A program made the translations under genes and the position numbers. The notes under the pieces are model-generated. The model was not told where the DNA came from and did not search any database. It was given only the letters and a program-made list of their open reading frames with translations. A stretch of DNA of 64,000 nt, from NCBI GenBank assembly GCA_003224525.1, contig QHZB01000195.1, positions 1-64,000 on the forward strand, in the 5' to 3' direction. Of this stretch, positions 9,475 to 17,877 are shown in pieces. This DNA comes from Acidobacteriota bacterium. GTDB lineage: Bacteria > Acidobacteriota > Terriglobia > Acidiferrales > UBA7541. Each line of letters opens with the position of its first letter. The first letter of the stretch is position 1.

Positions 9475-9950
9475 CGTCCGTGCTCCTGCATCATTTTGGC
9501 CGCCTGTCGGACCGCCTCAATGACGCGCGGATGCGTACCGCACCGGCACACATTGCCTTGCAAGAATTGAACGATTTCCGCCTGACTGGGATTCGGATTC
9601 GTTTGCAGCAGGCCGACGCTGCTCATGATCATTCCTGAAGTGCAATAGGCGCACTGGAAAGCACCCGCATCAAGAAACGCTTGCTGCACCGGATTCAACC
9701 GGCCGTCCTTTTCAAGACCTTCAATGGTCGTAATGGGCTTTGCGGCCACCGCGCTGACGGGAATCTGGCACGAGCGGCGCGGCGCTCCTCCAATCAAGAC
9801 GGTGCAGGCGCCGCATTGCCCTTCCCCGCAACCGTACTTGCTGCCGGTCAGGCCGAGCTCATCGCGCAGAACGTAGAGGAGCGGCGTATCCGAGGGGTAG
9901 TTGACCGGATATCGCTTGCCGTTGATTTCCAGTTCAACCGGCTTCGCCAT
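9471..9950 (-). CDS. 2Fe-2S small subunit of an IorA-type molybdenum hydroxylase
   Basis: This is the electron-transfer subunit, carrying two 2Fe-2S clusters. The N-terminal plant-ferredoxin-like domain has KYGCGEGQCGACTV and a further Cys in RRSCQIP. The C-terminal helical domain has QCAYCTSGMI and NVCRCGTHPRV. The length of 159 residues is standard. It has no signal peptide of its own, so it would be exported folded with the Tat-signal-bearing large subunit (inference from known hitch-hiker export). It overlaps the large-subunit gene by 4 bases. GGAGG lies just upstream of the ATG. Confidence 0.92.
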   Translation of the reverse strand: MAKPVELEINGKRYPVNYPSDTPLLYVLRDELGLTGSKYGCGEGQCGACTVLIGGAPRRSCQIPVSAVAAKPITTIEGLEKDGRLNPVQQAFLDAGAFQCAYCTSGMIMSSVGLLQTNPNPSQAEIVQFLQGNVCRCGTHPRVIEAVRQAAKMMQEHGR

Positions 9951-9983
9951 AATCCCTCCTCCTAAGCAAAATTCTCCGCCCGA

Positions 9984-10550
9984 TCAGTGTTTGTGACAAG
10001 TGTCGCAAGCGGCCTTCGCGTGGTTCATTTCGTGGCAGTTCAGGCAGCTATACATCGTGGTGACGCTCGTGACTTCCGACATCGCTTCCATTTGACGGAC
10101 TTGCCCGTGGCACGTCTCGCATTTTACTCCGGTTTCCAGATGCGCGCGGTGATTCCACGCAACACCCGGCAGCACGGTATAGACGCGAACCCAAGGAATC
10201 GCCTGTTTGGACTTCGCATACTCAGCGAGTTTCTGAATCGAAGGCTTGTCGTTGGCTACCGTCACGTGGCACAGCATACACTTGCTGGTGTCCGGAAATG
10301 TCATCAGTTTGCCCGGCTCGGGATTCGTGTGACAGTCCTTGCAATCCAGACCGAGAGAAAGGTGTTTCTTGTGACTATACGGGATGGGCTGCACCGGCGG
10401 CGTGTGGTCCGACGGATTGTCCGGGACCATCTGATTCATCGCTTGCGGTGGCGCGGCCTGTTGCGCGGTCAGACCTGCCGCAAGGAAAAGAAATGCTGCC
10501 AGCATTGAAGCGATCACCACGGGAGCGATCCATCCAATTCTTTTCACCAT
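9984..10550 (-). CDS. Secreted pentaheme c-type cytochrome
   Basis: This is a periplasmic or membrane-anchored multihaem protein with 188 residues. It begins with a hydrophobic signal or anchor (residues 6-27). Five haem-binding CXXCH sites are visible: CKDCH, CMLCH, CETCH, CLNCH and CDTCH, with distal-type His in SHKKH and NHRAH. The pattern resembles cytochrome c7/class III and menaquinol-linked multihaem proteins. The ATG at 10550 is preferred over an upstream TTG because GAGGT lies six bases before it. The gene is 33 bases upstream of the 2Fe-2S subunit and is the likely electron acceptor of the Mo enzyme, or possibly of the FAD enzymes upstream. Confidence 0.85.
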   Translation of the reverse strand: MVKRIGWIAPVVIASMLAAFLFLAAGLTAQQAAPPQAMNQMVPDNPSDHTPPVQPIPYSHKKHLSLGLDCKDCHTNPEPGKLMTFPDTSKCMLCHVTVANDKPSIQKLAEYAKSKQAIPWVRVYTVLPGVAWNHRAHLETGVKCETCHGQVRQMEAMSEVTSVTTMYSCLNCHEMNHAKAACDTCHKH

Positions 10551-10595
10551 CAGCTGACCTCGCAAATTTGAATCTGCCGCACTTTATCGCTCCAA

Positions 10596-12266
10596 CTACG
10601 CTTTGTTGTTCACCACTTCCTCGATGCTGGTTCCGAAATCCTTCAGCATCACCATCGCGGCGTTTCGGCCGGGCGCTCCCGTAACCGAGCCGCCCGGAAA
10701 CGTCGTCGCACCGGTTTGATACAAGCCTGGAATCGGCATGCGGTGCTGCGCCCAGCCAGGCATCGGACGCATCGCCCCGGATTGCGATGCGCTTTGCGCG
10801 CCCGCGTGTGCACTTCCGTGCCAGAAGTGCGGATTCATCCGTTCAAGATCGAGCGGGCTCTCCACAAATCGCGCCAGGATCTTATCGTCGGTCAGATTCG
10901 GAGCAAATCTCCGCAGGTATTTAAGATACTCATCGGAAACGTCCTTCTTGATCTTGTCCCAATGCTCGGGACCTTCCTTCAGCTGGTATGGTTGCCAGCC
11001 GACCACCTTCAGCGTATGCATTCCCGCCGGGGCGCGCGTTCGATCGGCAACGCTGCAGCAGATGATCTGCATCGACGGATCTTCCAGATTGACCACCCCG
11101 CGCGCATCGTCGTATGCATAGCGCAGCGCGCGCTCCGGTGAAACCAAAACGCCCGACTCCACCGGTGAGAGCGTTCCACCCTCCACGGCGAATTTCGGCG
11201 GCTCGGAAGTGGCGTAGTGCGTGACGAACATCGCGTGCTCCGCCTGCCAGGTATCCACTCCATCCAGAAAGTCCTGGCCCCAAAGCTCGCGCGGCGCCAT
11301 GTCCACCAGATGCTTGATGTGGATTGTGGAGACCACGGTCTTTTCCGCGCGGTAAGAACTTCCGTCGCTGCATTCCACTCCTACACACTTTCCGCTTTCC
11401 ACAATCAGCCGCTTCACCCACTTGTTTGTGAGAAGCACGCCGCCGTGCGCTTCGATCGAGCGCGCCAGCGCCTGCGTCAAGGCGCCCGATCCGCCTTTCG
11501 GGATGGGCCGGCCAGAGTGCTGTTGGCGAGCCGTGCCGTAAGCGAGCCTTCCGGTCATCGGGGCATCCGGCGGCTCGGCTGCCAAGTGAGACATGTAGAG
11601 CAGGAACGTGCGGCAGTGTTCCTCCTCAAACGTGTCACGAATCATTTCCCAAGCGGACATCGCCAGCCTGCGCTGCCACAGCTTGCCGCGCGGTTGCTGC
11701 GCCAGTTGGTCGTTTAACGGTTTCCCAAATCCTATCGGCGTAAAACTTGTCGCGAGCAAAACCGGTTTGATGGCGTCAAACTCCGCCAGCATTTTGCGAT
11801 ACGCGGCGGCATCCTTCTTCGAGAATTTCGCGAACTCCGCACAGGTTCGGTCCAGGTCGCGCCACTGCGTCAGATAGCTGCCATCCGGGAAAGGGATGTG
11901 AAAGATCGGATCGGGGTCGATATACTCCAGTCCGTAGTCGCGGAGCTTGAGCTCGTCGTTCTTCATCATCGGGTTGTCGAGCAGAAACGCGTGCGCCGTC
12001 GAGCACACGTCGTCCTTGAATCCTTTGAGCGTCAGCTCCGCTGTCTTCACGCCCCCGCCAAGCATCGGGCGACCCTCCAGCACCAAACATTTGTAGCCAG
12101 CCTTCGCCAAGTAGGCCGCGGCGATCATGCTGTTGTGTCCCGCGCCGGCAACGACGATGTCAAAGCGATCCTCCTTGGAGGTTTGCGGACCTAATGAGAA
12201 TGGTGCGACGGCCAGAGGTGCCAGCGCCGTCGCCTTCACAAATTCGCGTCGACTGATTGTGCTCAT
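10596..12266 (-). CDS. Tat-exported FAD-dependent oxidoreductase (phytoene-desaturase/PYROXD2-like)
   Basis: This is a flavoprotein with a Rossmann FAD motif (DIVVAGAGHNSMIAAAYLAKAG) and a family C-terminus (GLYQTGATTFPGGSVTGAPGRNA). The start ATG follows AGGAGG by eight bases. The N-terminus has a twin-arginine motif (SRREFVK) and a hydrophobic stretch, so export in folded form is predicted. It has 556 residues. It is closely similar along its whole length to the next upstream gene (shared stretches include IHIKHLVDMAPRELWGQDF), so the pair is a tandem duplication. Family members catalyse desaturations or similar oxidations; the substrate is unknown. It is adjacent to the cytochrome and Mo hydroxylase genes. 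Confidence 0.82.
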   Translation of the reverse strand: MSTISRREFVKATALAPLAVAPFSLGPQTSKEDRFDIVVAGAGHNSMIAAAYLAKAGYKCLVLEGRPMLGGGVKTAELTLKGFKDDVCSTAHAFLLDNPMMKNDELKLRDYGLEYIDPDPIFHIPFPDGSYLTQWRDLDRTCAEFAKFSKKDAAAYRKMLAEFDAIKPVLLATSFTPIGFGKPLNDQLAQQPRGKLWQRRLAMSAWEMIRDTFEEEHCRTFLLYMSHLAAEPPDAPMTGRLAYGTARQQHSGRPIPKGGSGALTQALARSIEAHGGVLLTNKWVKRLIVESGKCVGVECSDGSSYRAEKTVVSTIHIKHLVDMAPRELWGQDFLDGVDTWQAEHAMFVTHYATSEPPKFAVEGGTLSPVESGVLVSPERALRYAYDDARGVVNLEDPSMQIICCSVADRTRAPAGMHTLKVVGWQPYQLKEGPEHWDKIKKDVSDEYLKYLRRFAPNLTDDKILARFVESPLDLERMNPHFWHGSAHAGAQSASQSGAMRPMPGWAQHRMPIPGLYQTGATTFPGGSVTGAPGRNAAMVMLKDFGTSIEEVVNNKA

Positions 12267-12292
12267 GGGAGCGCCTCCTGGAGACCAAACTT

Positions 12293-13867
12293 TTACGCCT
12301 TCTTCACCACTTCCTCGATGCTGGTTCCGAAATCTCTCAGCATCACCGTCGCTGCGTTCCGACCCGGTCCGCCGGTCACCGATCCGCCGGGATGGGTGGT
12401 GGCGCCGGTCTGATATAAACCTGGGATGGGCATCCGATGCTGCGCCCAACCAGGCACTGGTCGCATCGCACCGGACTGCGCCGGGCCCGATCCACCCGCG
12501 TGACAACTACCGTGCCAGTTGTGCGGGTTCATGCGCTCGAGATCGAGCGGGCTCTTGACGATGCGCGCGAGAATCTTGTCATCCGTCAGATTGGCCGCGA
12601 ACCGCCGCAGAAATTTCAAATTCGCGTCCGAAACTTCATCCTTGATTTCGTCCCAATGCTGGGGACCCTCTTTCAATTCGTACGGGTGGTAAGCAACGAT
12701 TTTGATCGTGTGCATGCCTGCGGGCGCACGCGTCGGATCAGCGATGCTGCAACAAATTGCATGGATCGACGGATTTTCAAGGTTCACCGCTCCTCGAGCG
12801 AAGTCATAACTCATCCGCAAGACGCGATCGGCGCTGACCATCACTCCGGAATGCACGGGCGAGAGCGTCCCGCCAGCTACCGCATATTTCGGCGGCTCCG
12901 TCGTCGCATAATTTGTCTCGAACAGCGTCAGGCCGGCGTTCCACGTATCCACGCCGTCGATGAAATCCTGGCCCCACAATTCGCGCGGCGCCATGTCGAT
13001 CAAGTGCTTGATGTGGATTGTCGAGAGAACAGCCTTTTCCGCGCGATACGAGCTGCCATCCTCGCACACCACGCCCGTACATTTCCCGTTTTCCACGATC
13101 AGTCCTTTGATCCACTTGTTGGTCTGAATCACGCCGCCATGCGCTTTGATAAACCGCGCCAACGCCAGCGTCAACGCTCCCGACCCGCCCTTCGGCAGCG
13201 GCCGGCTGTCTCGCTGCTGGTGCAGAGGAAGGTACGCGGCCCGGCCGGTCATGGGGTCCTGCACCGCCTGCAGCGGATAGGGGCAACCCAGCATGAAGGC
13301 TCTGCAATGATCGTCCTCGAATGTATCGCGAACAATTTCCCAGGCCGACATGGCCAGCCGCCGCTGCCATAGCTTGCCGTGGGGGTGTTCCGCCAAACGG
13401 TCGTTGATGGCTTTCCCAAAGCCAATGGGCGTGAACGCAACGGCATTCAAGAGAGGTTTGATCGTCTCGTATTCGGCAATCATTCGCCGGTAAGCGAGGC
13501 CGTCTTTCTTGGAAAATTTTGCGAATTCCTCGCAGGTGCGATCCAGGTCGTGCCACTGCGTCAAATAGCTGCCGTCAGGAAACGGCATGTGATAGACAGG
13601 ATCGGGATAGATGTACTCGAGGCCGTACTCTCCAAGTTTTAGCTCATCGTCGCGCAGGATCGGATTCCCGTGGATTCCGTTGTGCGCCGAAGAGCAAATG
13701 TCATGCGTGAATCCGCGCAACGTCAATTGCGCGGATTTGACGCCGCCGCCAACGATTGGCCGGCCCTCGAGCGCCAGGCAGCGATAGCCCGCCTTCGCCA
13801 GATACGCGGCCGCAATCAGGCTGTTGTGCCCGGCGCCCGCCACCACGATGTCGAATCGCTCAGCCAT
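12293..13867 (-). CDS. FAD-dependent oxidoreductase, cytoplasmic paralogue (phytoene-desaturase/PYROXD2-like)
   Basis: This is a 524-residue flavoprotein whose FAD motif begins almost at the first residue (MAERFDIVVAGAGHNS), so unlike its neighbour it has no signal peptide and should stay in the cytoplasm. The remainder matches the downstream copy in most blocks, including GRPIVGGGVKSAQLTLRGF, the IHIKHLIDMAPRELWGQDF stretch and the C-terminal GGPGRNAATVMLRDFGTS. The gap to the downstream copy is 26 bases. The pair seems to have arisen by duplication followed by gain or loss of the Tat leader. Reaction and substrate are unknown. Confidence 0.82.
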   Translation of the reverse strand: MAERFDIVVAGAGHNSLIAAAYLAKAGYRCLALEGRPIVGGGVKSAQLTLRGFTHDICSSAHNGIHGNPILRDDELKLGEYGLEYIYPDPVYHMPFPDGSYLTQWHDLDRTCEEFAKFSKKDGLAYRRMIAEYETIKPLLNAVAFTPIGFGKAINDRLAEHPHGKLWQRRLAMSAWEIVRDTFEDDHCRAFMLGCPYPLQAVQDPMTGRAAYLPLHQQRDSRPLPKGGSGALTLALARFIKAHGGVIQTNKWIKGLIVENGKCTGVVCEDGSSYRAEKAVLSTIHIKHLIDMAPRELWGQDFIDGVDTWNAGLTLFETNYATTEPPKYAVAGGTLSPVHSGVMVSADRVLRMSYDFARGAVNLENPSIHAICCSIADPTRAPAGMHTIKIVAYHPYELKEGPQHWDEIKDEVSDANLKFLRRFAANLTDDKILARIVKSPLDLERMNPHNWHGSCHAGGSGPAQSGAMRPVPGWAQHRMPIPGLYQTGATTHPGGSVTGGPGRNAATVMLRDFGTSIEEVVKKA

Positions 13868-13957
13868 TGCGGTTCGCGGCCTCGATTCTCAATTAACTGG
13901 GCTTCCTGCTCCCGCTCCCAGGGGGCAAGGTGAAATGTCCTGATCTTCACTATTCCC

Positions 13958-15223
13958 TCAAGCAAGATTTTTCCGCAACGTCTCGGCGGACAATTCCTTT
14001 TCCCATCGCGACACGACCACGGTGGCGACCCCATTCCCGATCATGTTCACCGTCGCGCGGCACATGCTCATGAACCGGTCGATCCCGAGAATCAGCGCCA
14101 TTCCCGCCACCGGAATCGCCGGGATGACCGTCATTGTGGCCACCAGGGCGATAAAAGCCGCGCCTTGCACGCCGCTGGCGCCTTTCGAAGTCAGCACCGC
14201 CACCGCAAAAATCGTCAGCTCCTGTGTCAGCGTCAGCGGCGTATTAGTGGCCTGCGCCACAAACAGCGCCGCCAGCGTCATGTACATGCTCGTACCGTCG
14301 GTATTGAACGTGTAACCGGTGGGCACGACGAGTCCTACAAGACCTTTCGAACAACCCAGCTTTTCCAGTTTGGCCATCAGCGTTGGCATGGCAGGCTCCG
14401 ACGAGCTGATGGCCAGCACGAGAAGAATCTCTTCCTTAATGTAGGCCAGGAATTTCAGGATTCCGAACCCTGCGAAGCGGGCGATCACGCCCAGCACAAT
14501 GAAAACGAATAGAATCGAGGTGCCATAAAACGTACCAATCAGTTTGGCCAGCGGTCCTAGCGAAGCGATGCCGTACTTGCCGATCGTGAATGCCAGCGCC
14601 CCAAATGCGCCGATCGGTGCGAAGCGCATCAGGATGCTCACAACACCGAACACTGCCTCCGTCAGTAGATTGAAAAAATCGAGCAGCGGTTTCGACCGCG
14701 GACCAGCGGCCGACAGCGCAAATCCGAACAGGACGGAGACCAGCAGCACCTGCAGGATATCGCCCTTGCTGAAAGCATCCAAGACGGTGTTGGGGATGAT
14801 GTGCATCAGGAATTCCGAGACACTCTGCGTTTTCGCCTGCCCCGCGTATTCCGCCACCGCCCTGGCGTCCAGCTTGGCCGCATTGACGTTGAATGCGCTG
14901 CCCGGGTGCACGATGTTGCCGGCCGCCAGGCCAATGAACAGCGCCAAAGTTGACACCAGCTCGAAGTACAGCAGCGCTTTCCCGCCAACCCGGCCGACTT
15001 TCTTCAAGTCTTCCATTCCGGCGATGCCCGTCACCACCGTAGAAAAGATGACCAGCGTGATGATCATCGTGATCAGCCGGATGAAAGCGTCCCCCAGCGG
15101 TTTCATCGCAATCGCCGTCGTCGGCCGCAAGTAGCCCAAGGAGATCGCTGCGGCAACGGCGAACAGCACTTGCATGGACGAATTTGCGTAAAAAGCCTTC
15201 TTGCGCGGATTGGGCGGCGTCAT
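13958..15223 (-). CDS. Dicarboxylate/amino-acid:cation symporter (DctA/GltP family)
   Basis: This is an inner-membrane secondary transporter for C4-dicarboxylates or acidic amino acids. About eight hydrophobic segments are visible, and the hallmark motifs of the DAACS family are present: a serine-rich re-entrant loop ([10 protein letters not shown]), [19 protein letters not shown] and [12 protein letters not shown], then [17 protein letters not shown]. The length of 421 residues is typical. The gene sits inside the catabolic cluster (72 bases after E2, 90 bases before the FAD enzyme), so it probably imports the pathway substrate or a carboxylate intermediate. Confidence 0.9.
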   Translation of the reverse strand: MTPPNPRKKAFYANSSMQVLFAVAAAISLGYLRPTTAIAMKPLGDAFIRLITMIITLVIFSTVVTGIAGMEDLKKVGRVGGKALLYFELVSTLALFIGLAAGNIVHPGSAFNVNAAKLDARAVAEYAGQAKTQSVSEFLMHIIPNTVLDAFSKGDILQVLLVSVLFGFALSAAGPRSKPLLDFFNLLTEAVFGVVSILMRFAPIGAFGALAFTIGKYGIASLGPLAKLIGTFYGTSILFVFIVLGVIARFAGFGILKFLAYIKEEILLVLAISSSEPAMPTLMAKLEKLGCSKGLVGLVVPTGYTFNTDGTSMYMTLAALFVAQATNTPLTLTQELTIFAVAVLTSKGASGVQGAAFIALVATMTVIPAIPVAGMALILGIDRFMSMCRATVNMIGNGVATVVVSRWEKELSAETLRKNLA

Positions 15224-15295
15224 GGTGGGAGCCTGGAGCTACGCGGCGCGAGAAAAATGCTCATCCCCTTCCCAAAGAATTTGTGCACCGCACCA

Positions 15296-16477
15296 CTACA
15301 GCAATTTCCCGGGCTCAAGAATGGCGTTTGCCAAATCGCTTAAGAACTCTGCCGCTTGGGCCCCGCCCACCACGCGATGATCGCTCGACAACGTCATCGT
15401 CATCATCGGCCGGATGCCGGGTTTACCCTCAACGGGCACGACCCGGTCGGAAATGCTCCCCACCGCGAGAATCGCGGCCTGCGGCGGCGTAATGATCGCG
15501 CTGAACGCGTCGACCTTGTACATGCCCAGGTTGCTCAGCGTAAAAGTCCCACCGGTAATGTCTGCCGGGCGCAGCCGGCCTGCTCGCGCGCGCTCTGTCA
15601 ATTCGCGCCGCAGCGCGGAGATTTCAGCGATCTTCGCGGTGTTCGCCTTGTGAATCACCGCACCGACCACGCCGTCTTTCACCGCCATCGCCACGCTGAC
15701 GTGGATCTCCCTATTCGAACGAATCCCCTCCCCCGTCCAACTCGAATTCATTCGCGGATGCTTCGCCAAGACTTTCGCCAACAGCGCAATCAGCAAATCC
15801 GTGATTGTCGGTGCCGCGCCCTGCGACTTCTCCATCTCCTGGCTGATTCGTTTTTGGGCCGCAATCAGTTCGCCACAGTCGACGTACCGCACCAGAAAAA
15901 AGTGCGGCACGCTGGTCCAGCTCTGCGTGGTACGCTCGGCCATCAGCCGCGCGACCTGGCTCAGCGGCTGCAATCCCGCTGGAGCAGCGGCGCCCCGTCC
16001 ATCGGCAAAACTCCGCACATCTTCTGAGGTGATGGTCCCATCCGGTCCGGTTCCTAGAATCTTGCCGATGTCCACGCCAAGTTCTTTAGCCAGCCGACGG
16101 GCCTTCGGTGACATTTGCGGAGCCGCTTCCACACGCTGTTCTGTCGCTCGCACCGCCGCAGCTGCGCTCGCGCGTTCCGGACTGCTGGATGCGCGCGCCG
16201 CAGGTGCTGCCGTCACGGCCATTGCAGGAGGTTTTTCGCCAGGAGCAACAAGCCACGCGATGGTTTGTCCCACCGGGATCACCGCTCCCACATCGGCTGT
16301 GATCCCCGCAAGAATCCCGTCGCCCGGCGCTTCCACTTCGACGACCGCCTTATCCGTCTCGATTTCGAGCAGCGGCTCTCCCTTAATGACGCGTTCGCCT
16401 TCTTTTTTTCGCCAGGCCAGGAGCTTCCCGTTTTCCTGCGCCATTTCGAGCGCAGGCATTACCACACTGATCGCCAT
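15296..16477 (-). CDS. Dihydrolipoamide acyltransferase (E2) of a 2-oxoacid dehydrogenase-like complex
   Basis: This is the acyl-transfer core of a 2-oxoacid or acetoin dehydrogenase complex. Domains in order are one lipoyl domain (residues 1-80, lipoyl Lys43 in ETDKAVVEV), an Ala/Pro-rich hinge, a peripheral-subunit-binding domain (about 122-158, SPKARRLAKELGVDI) and the catalytic domain to residue 393. The active-site His367 is in SSDHRVV, but the next residues are GG where the family has DG, so the partner Asp is replaced by Gly371. This residue normally supports catalysis and loop structure, so activity may be altered. No E3 gene lies in the window. Its E1 subunits lie upstream with the M24 gene between. 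Confidence 0.87.
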   Translation of the reverse strand: MAISVVMPALEMAQENGKLLAWRKKEGERVIKGEPLLEIETDKAVVEVEAPGDGILAGITADVGAVIPVGQTIAWLVAPGEKPPAMAVTAAPAARASSSPERASAAAAVRATEQRVEAAPQMSPKARRLAKELGVDIGKILGTGPDGTITSEDVRSFADGRGAAAPAGLQPLSQVARLMAERTTQSWTSVPHFFLVRYVDCGELIAAQKRISQEMEKSQGAAPTITDLLIALLAKVLAKHPRMNSSWTGEGIRSNREIHVSVAMAVKDGVVGAVIHKANTAKIAEISALRRELTERARAGRLRPADITGGTFTLSNLGMYKVDAFSAIITPPQAAILAVGSISDRVVPVEGKPGIRPMMTMTLSSDHRVVGGAQAAEFLSDLANAILEPGKLL

Positions 16478-16507
16478 AGTTTTTTGTCAGGAGCGGGGGA
16501 CGCGCCT

Positions 16508-17854
16508 TCAGTCCGTAGCCGCCACTCCTTCAACCTTCGCGCTCGCTGCTACCATCTCTTTCACTCGCCTGCTGGGCGGCGCCTCATTCTCGCGCGTTGT
16601 GGAGAGCGGCCCATTCACCGTGAAATAGTGCGCCCCCGCCACCATCAACTGATCTGCCGGAAATCGCGTAATGACTTCATGCCCGGTTTCCGTCACCACA
16701 ATCTCTTCTTCAATCCGCGCGGCGCTCCATCCGTCCGTCGAGGGCCAGAACGTTTCCAGCGCGAATACCATCCCCGGCTTGATCTCATGCGAGTGCTCGA
16801 GCGACACCATGCGGCTAATCACCGGCTTCTCCCAAATCGCCAGCCCGATCCCGTGTCCGAATTGCAGCGCAAACGCCGCTTCTTCATCCGGAAATCCAAA
16901 CTCCTCTGCCTTCGGCCACACCGAAGCAATCTCCGCCGTCGTGCGCCCCGGCTGCACCAGCGAAATTGCCGCATCCAAATACTCGCGGCATCGTTTGTAC
17001 GCATCGATCATGGCGTGCGGCGCATACCCAATCGTGAAGCACCGGTAGTAGCAAGTCCGGTAGCCCATGTAGGAATGCAAAATGTCGTAATAAACCGGAT
17101 CCCCCGGCCGCAGCACGCGATCGGAAAACACATGTGGATGCGGATTGCACCGCTCACCCGAAATCGCATTCACCGCTTCCACATATTCCGAGCCCAGGTC
17201 ATACAACACTTTGCTCGCCAGCCCCACTGCCTGGTTCTCGCTCATCCCCGGCTTCATCGCCCGATACAACTCGTCGTACGCCGCGTCCACCATCATCGCG
17301 GAGTGATTCAGCAGCGAAATTTCATCCTGCGTCTTGATGACCCGCGCGTCGGACATCAACTGCTGCCCGTCAACAATCTTGATTCCCTCTTTTTGCAGCG
17401 CGAAAAGAATCGGCGGCTCGACAACGTCGATCCCCAGCGGCTCTTTGTGCAGTCCGCGCTTCTCGAGTTCTACTTTTATTTTGCGCGCCACGTTTTCCGC
17501 GCGCCCCATCTCCGGTGACATCGCCCCGCGCAGCAGCGGAATTCCCGGCCGCGATCGTTCTCCCAGCCACGGGCAATTTTGCTGATGATGTCTCGCCGCC
17601 GATCCAAAATCCCAAAGGATCGGCTCGTCATTCTGCGGCAGCAGCGAAAATCGGCTGATTTTGTCCTGCGCCCACGTCCCGATGTGCGTCGCCGTGAGGT
17701 AGCGCACATTGTTCATGTCAAAGCACAGCAACGCTCCCATCTCCGATTTCGCCAGCAGCGCTTTCGCCCGCGCCAGGCGTTCGCGGCGCAAGCGGTCAAA
17801 ATCAATGCGGTTTTCCCAATCCACCGCCATCGGCCCGTAAGTTTTCAGCGCCAT
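16508..17854 (-). CDS. M24-family (creatinase/aminopeptidase P fold) protein with an altered metal site
   Basis: This 448-residue protein has an N-terminal creatinase-like domain (about 20-175) and a C-terminal pita-bread domain. The expected five metal ligands are only partly kept: Asp257 (VYYDIL), His334 (FGHGIGL), Glu367 (FALETFW) and Glu382 (ARIEEE) are present, but the second Asp of the GYxxDxxR motif is Cys268 (GYRTCYYR). Family members include Xaa-Pro peptidases, creatinase, ectoine hydrolase and the DMSP lyase DddP; it does not show DddP's DTD motif. The ATG at 17854 is chosen because a GAGAGG lies just upstream and the longer start would overlap E1beta. Its position inside the E1-E2 operon suggests it feeds the complex. 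Confidence 0.82.
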   Translation of the reverse strand: MALKTYGPMAVDWENRIDFDRLRRERLARAKALLAKSEMGALLCFDMNNVRYLTATHIGTWAQDKISRFSLLPQNDEPILWDFGSAARHHQQNCPWLGERSRPGIPLLRGAMSPEMGRAENVARKIKVELEKRGLHKEPLGIDVVEPPILFALQKEGIKIVDGQQLMSDARVIKTQDEISLLNHSAMMVDAAYDELYRAMKPGMSENQAVGLASKVLYDLGSEYVEAVNAISGERCNPHPHVFSDRVLRPGDPVYYDILHSYMGYRTCYYRCFTIGYAPHAMIDAYKRCREYLDAAISLVQPGRTTAEIASVWPKAEEFGFPDEEAAFALQFGHGIGLAIWEKPVISRMVSLEHSHEIKPGMVFALETFWPSTDGWSAARIEEEIVVTETGHEVITRFPADQLMVAGAHYFTVNGPLSTTRENEAPPSRRVKEMVAASAKVEGVAATD

Positions 17855-17877
17855 CTCAAACCTCTCATTCCGCGCAA

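Noticed and set aside
8221..9570. 449-residue plus-strand open frame
   Set aside because: It is antisense to the IorB-like gene, has biased composition and no plausible start.
16115..17518. 467-residue plus-strand open frame
   Set aside because: It is antisense to the E2 and M24 genes, with Arg/His-rich composition and no domain.
16508..17854. M24 protein as the DMSP lyase DddP
   Set aside because: DddP has a DTD metal motif and a third Asp. Here the sequence is YYDIL and the third position is Cys.
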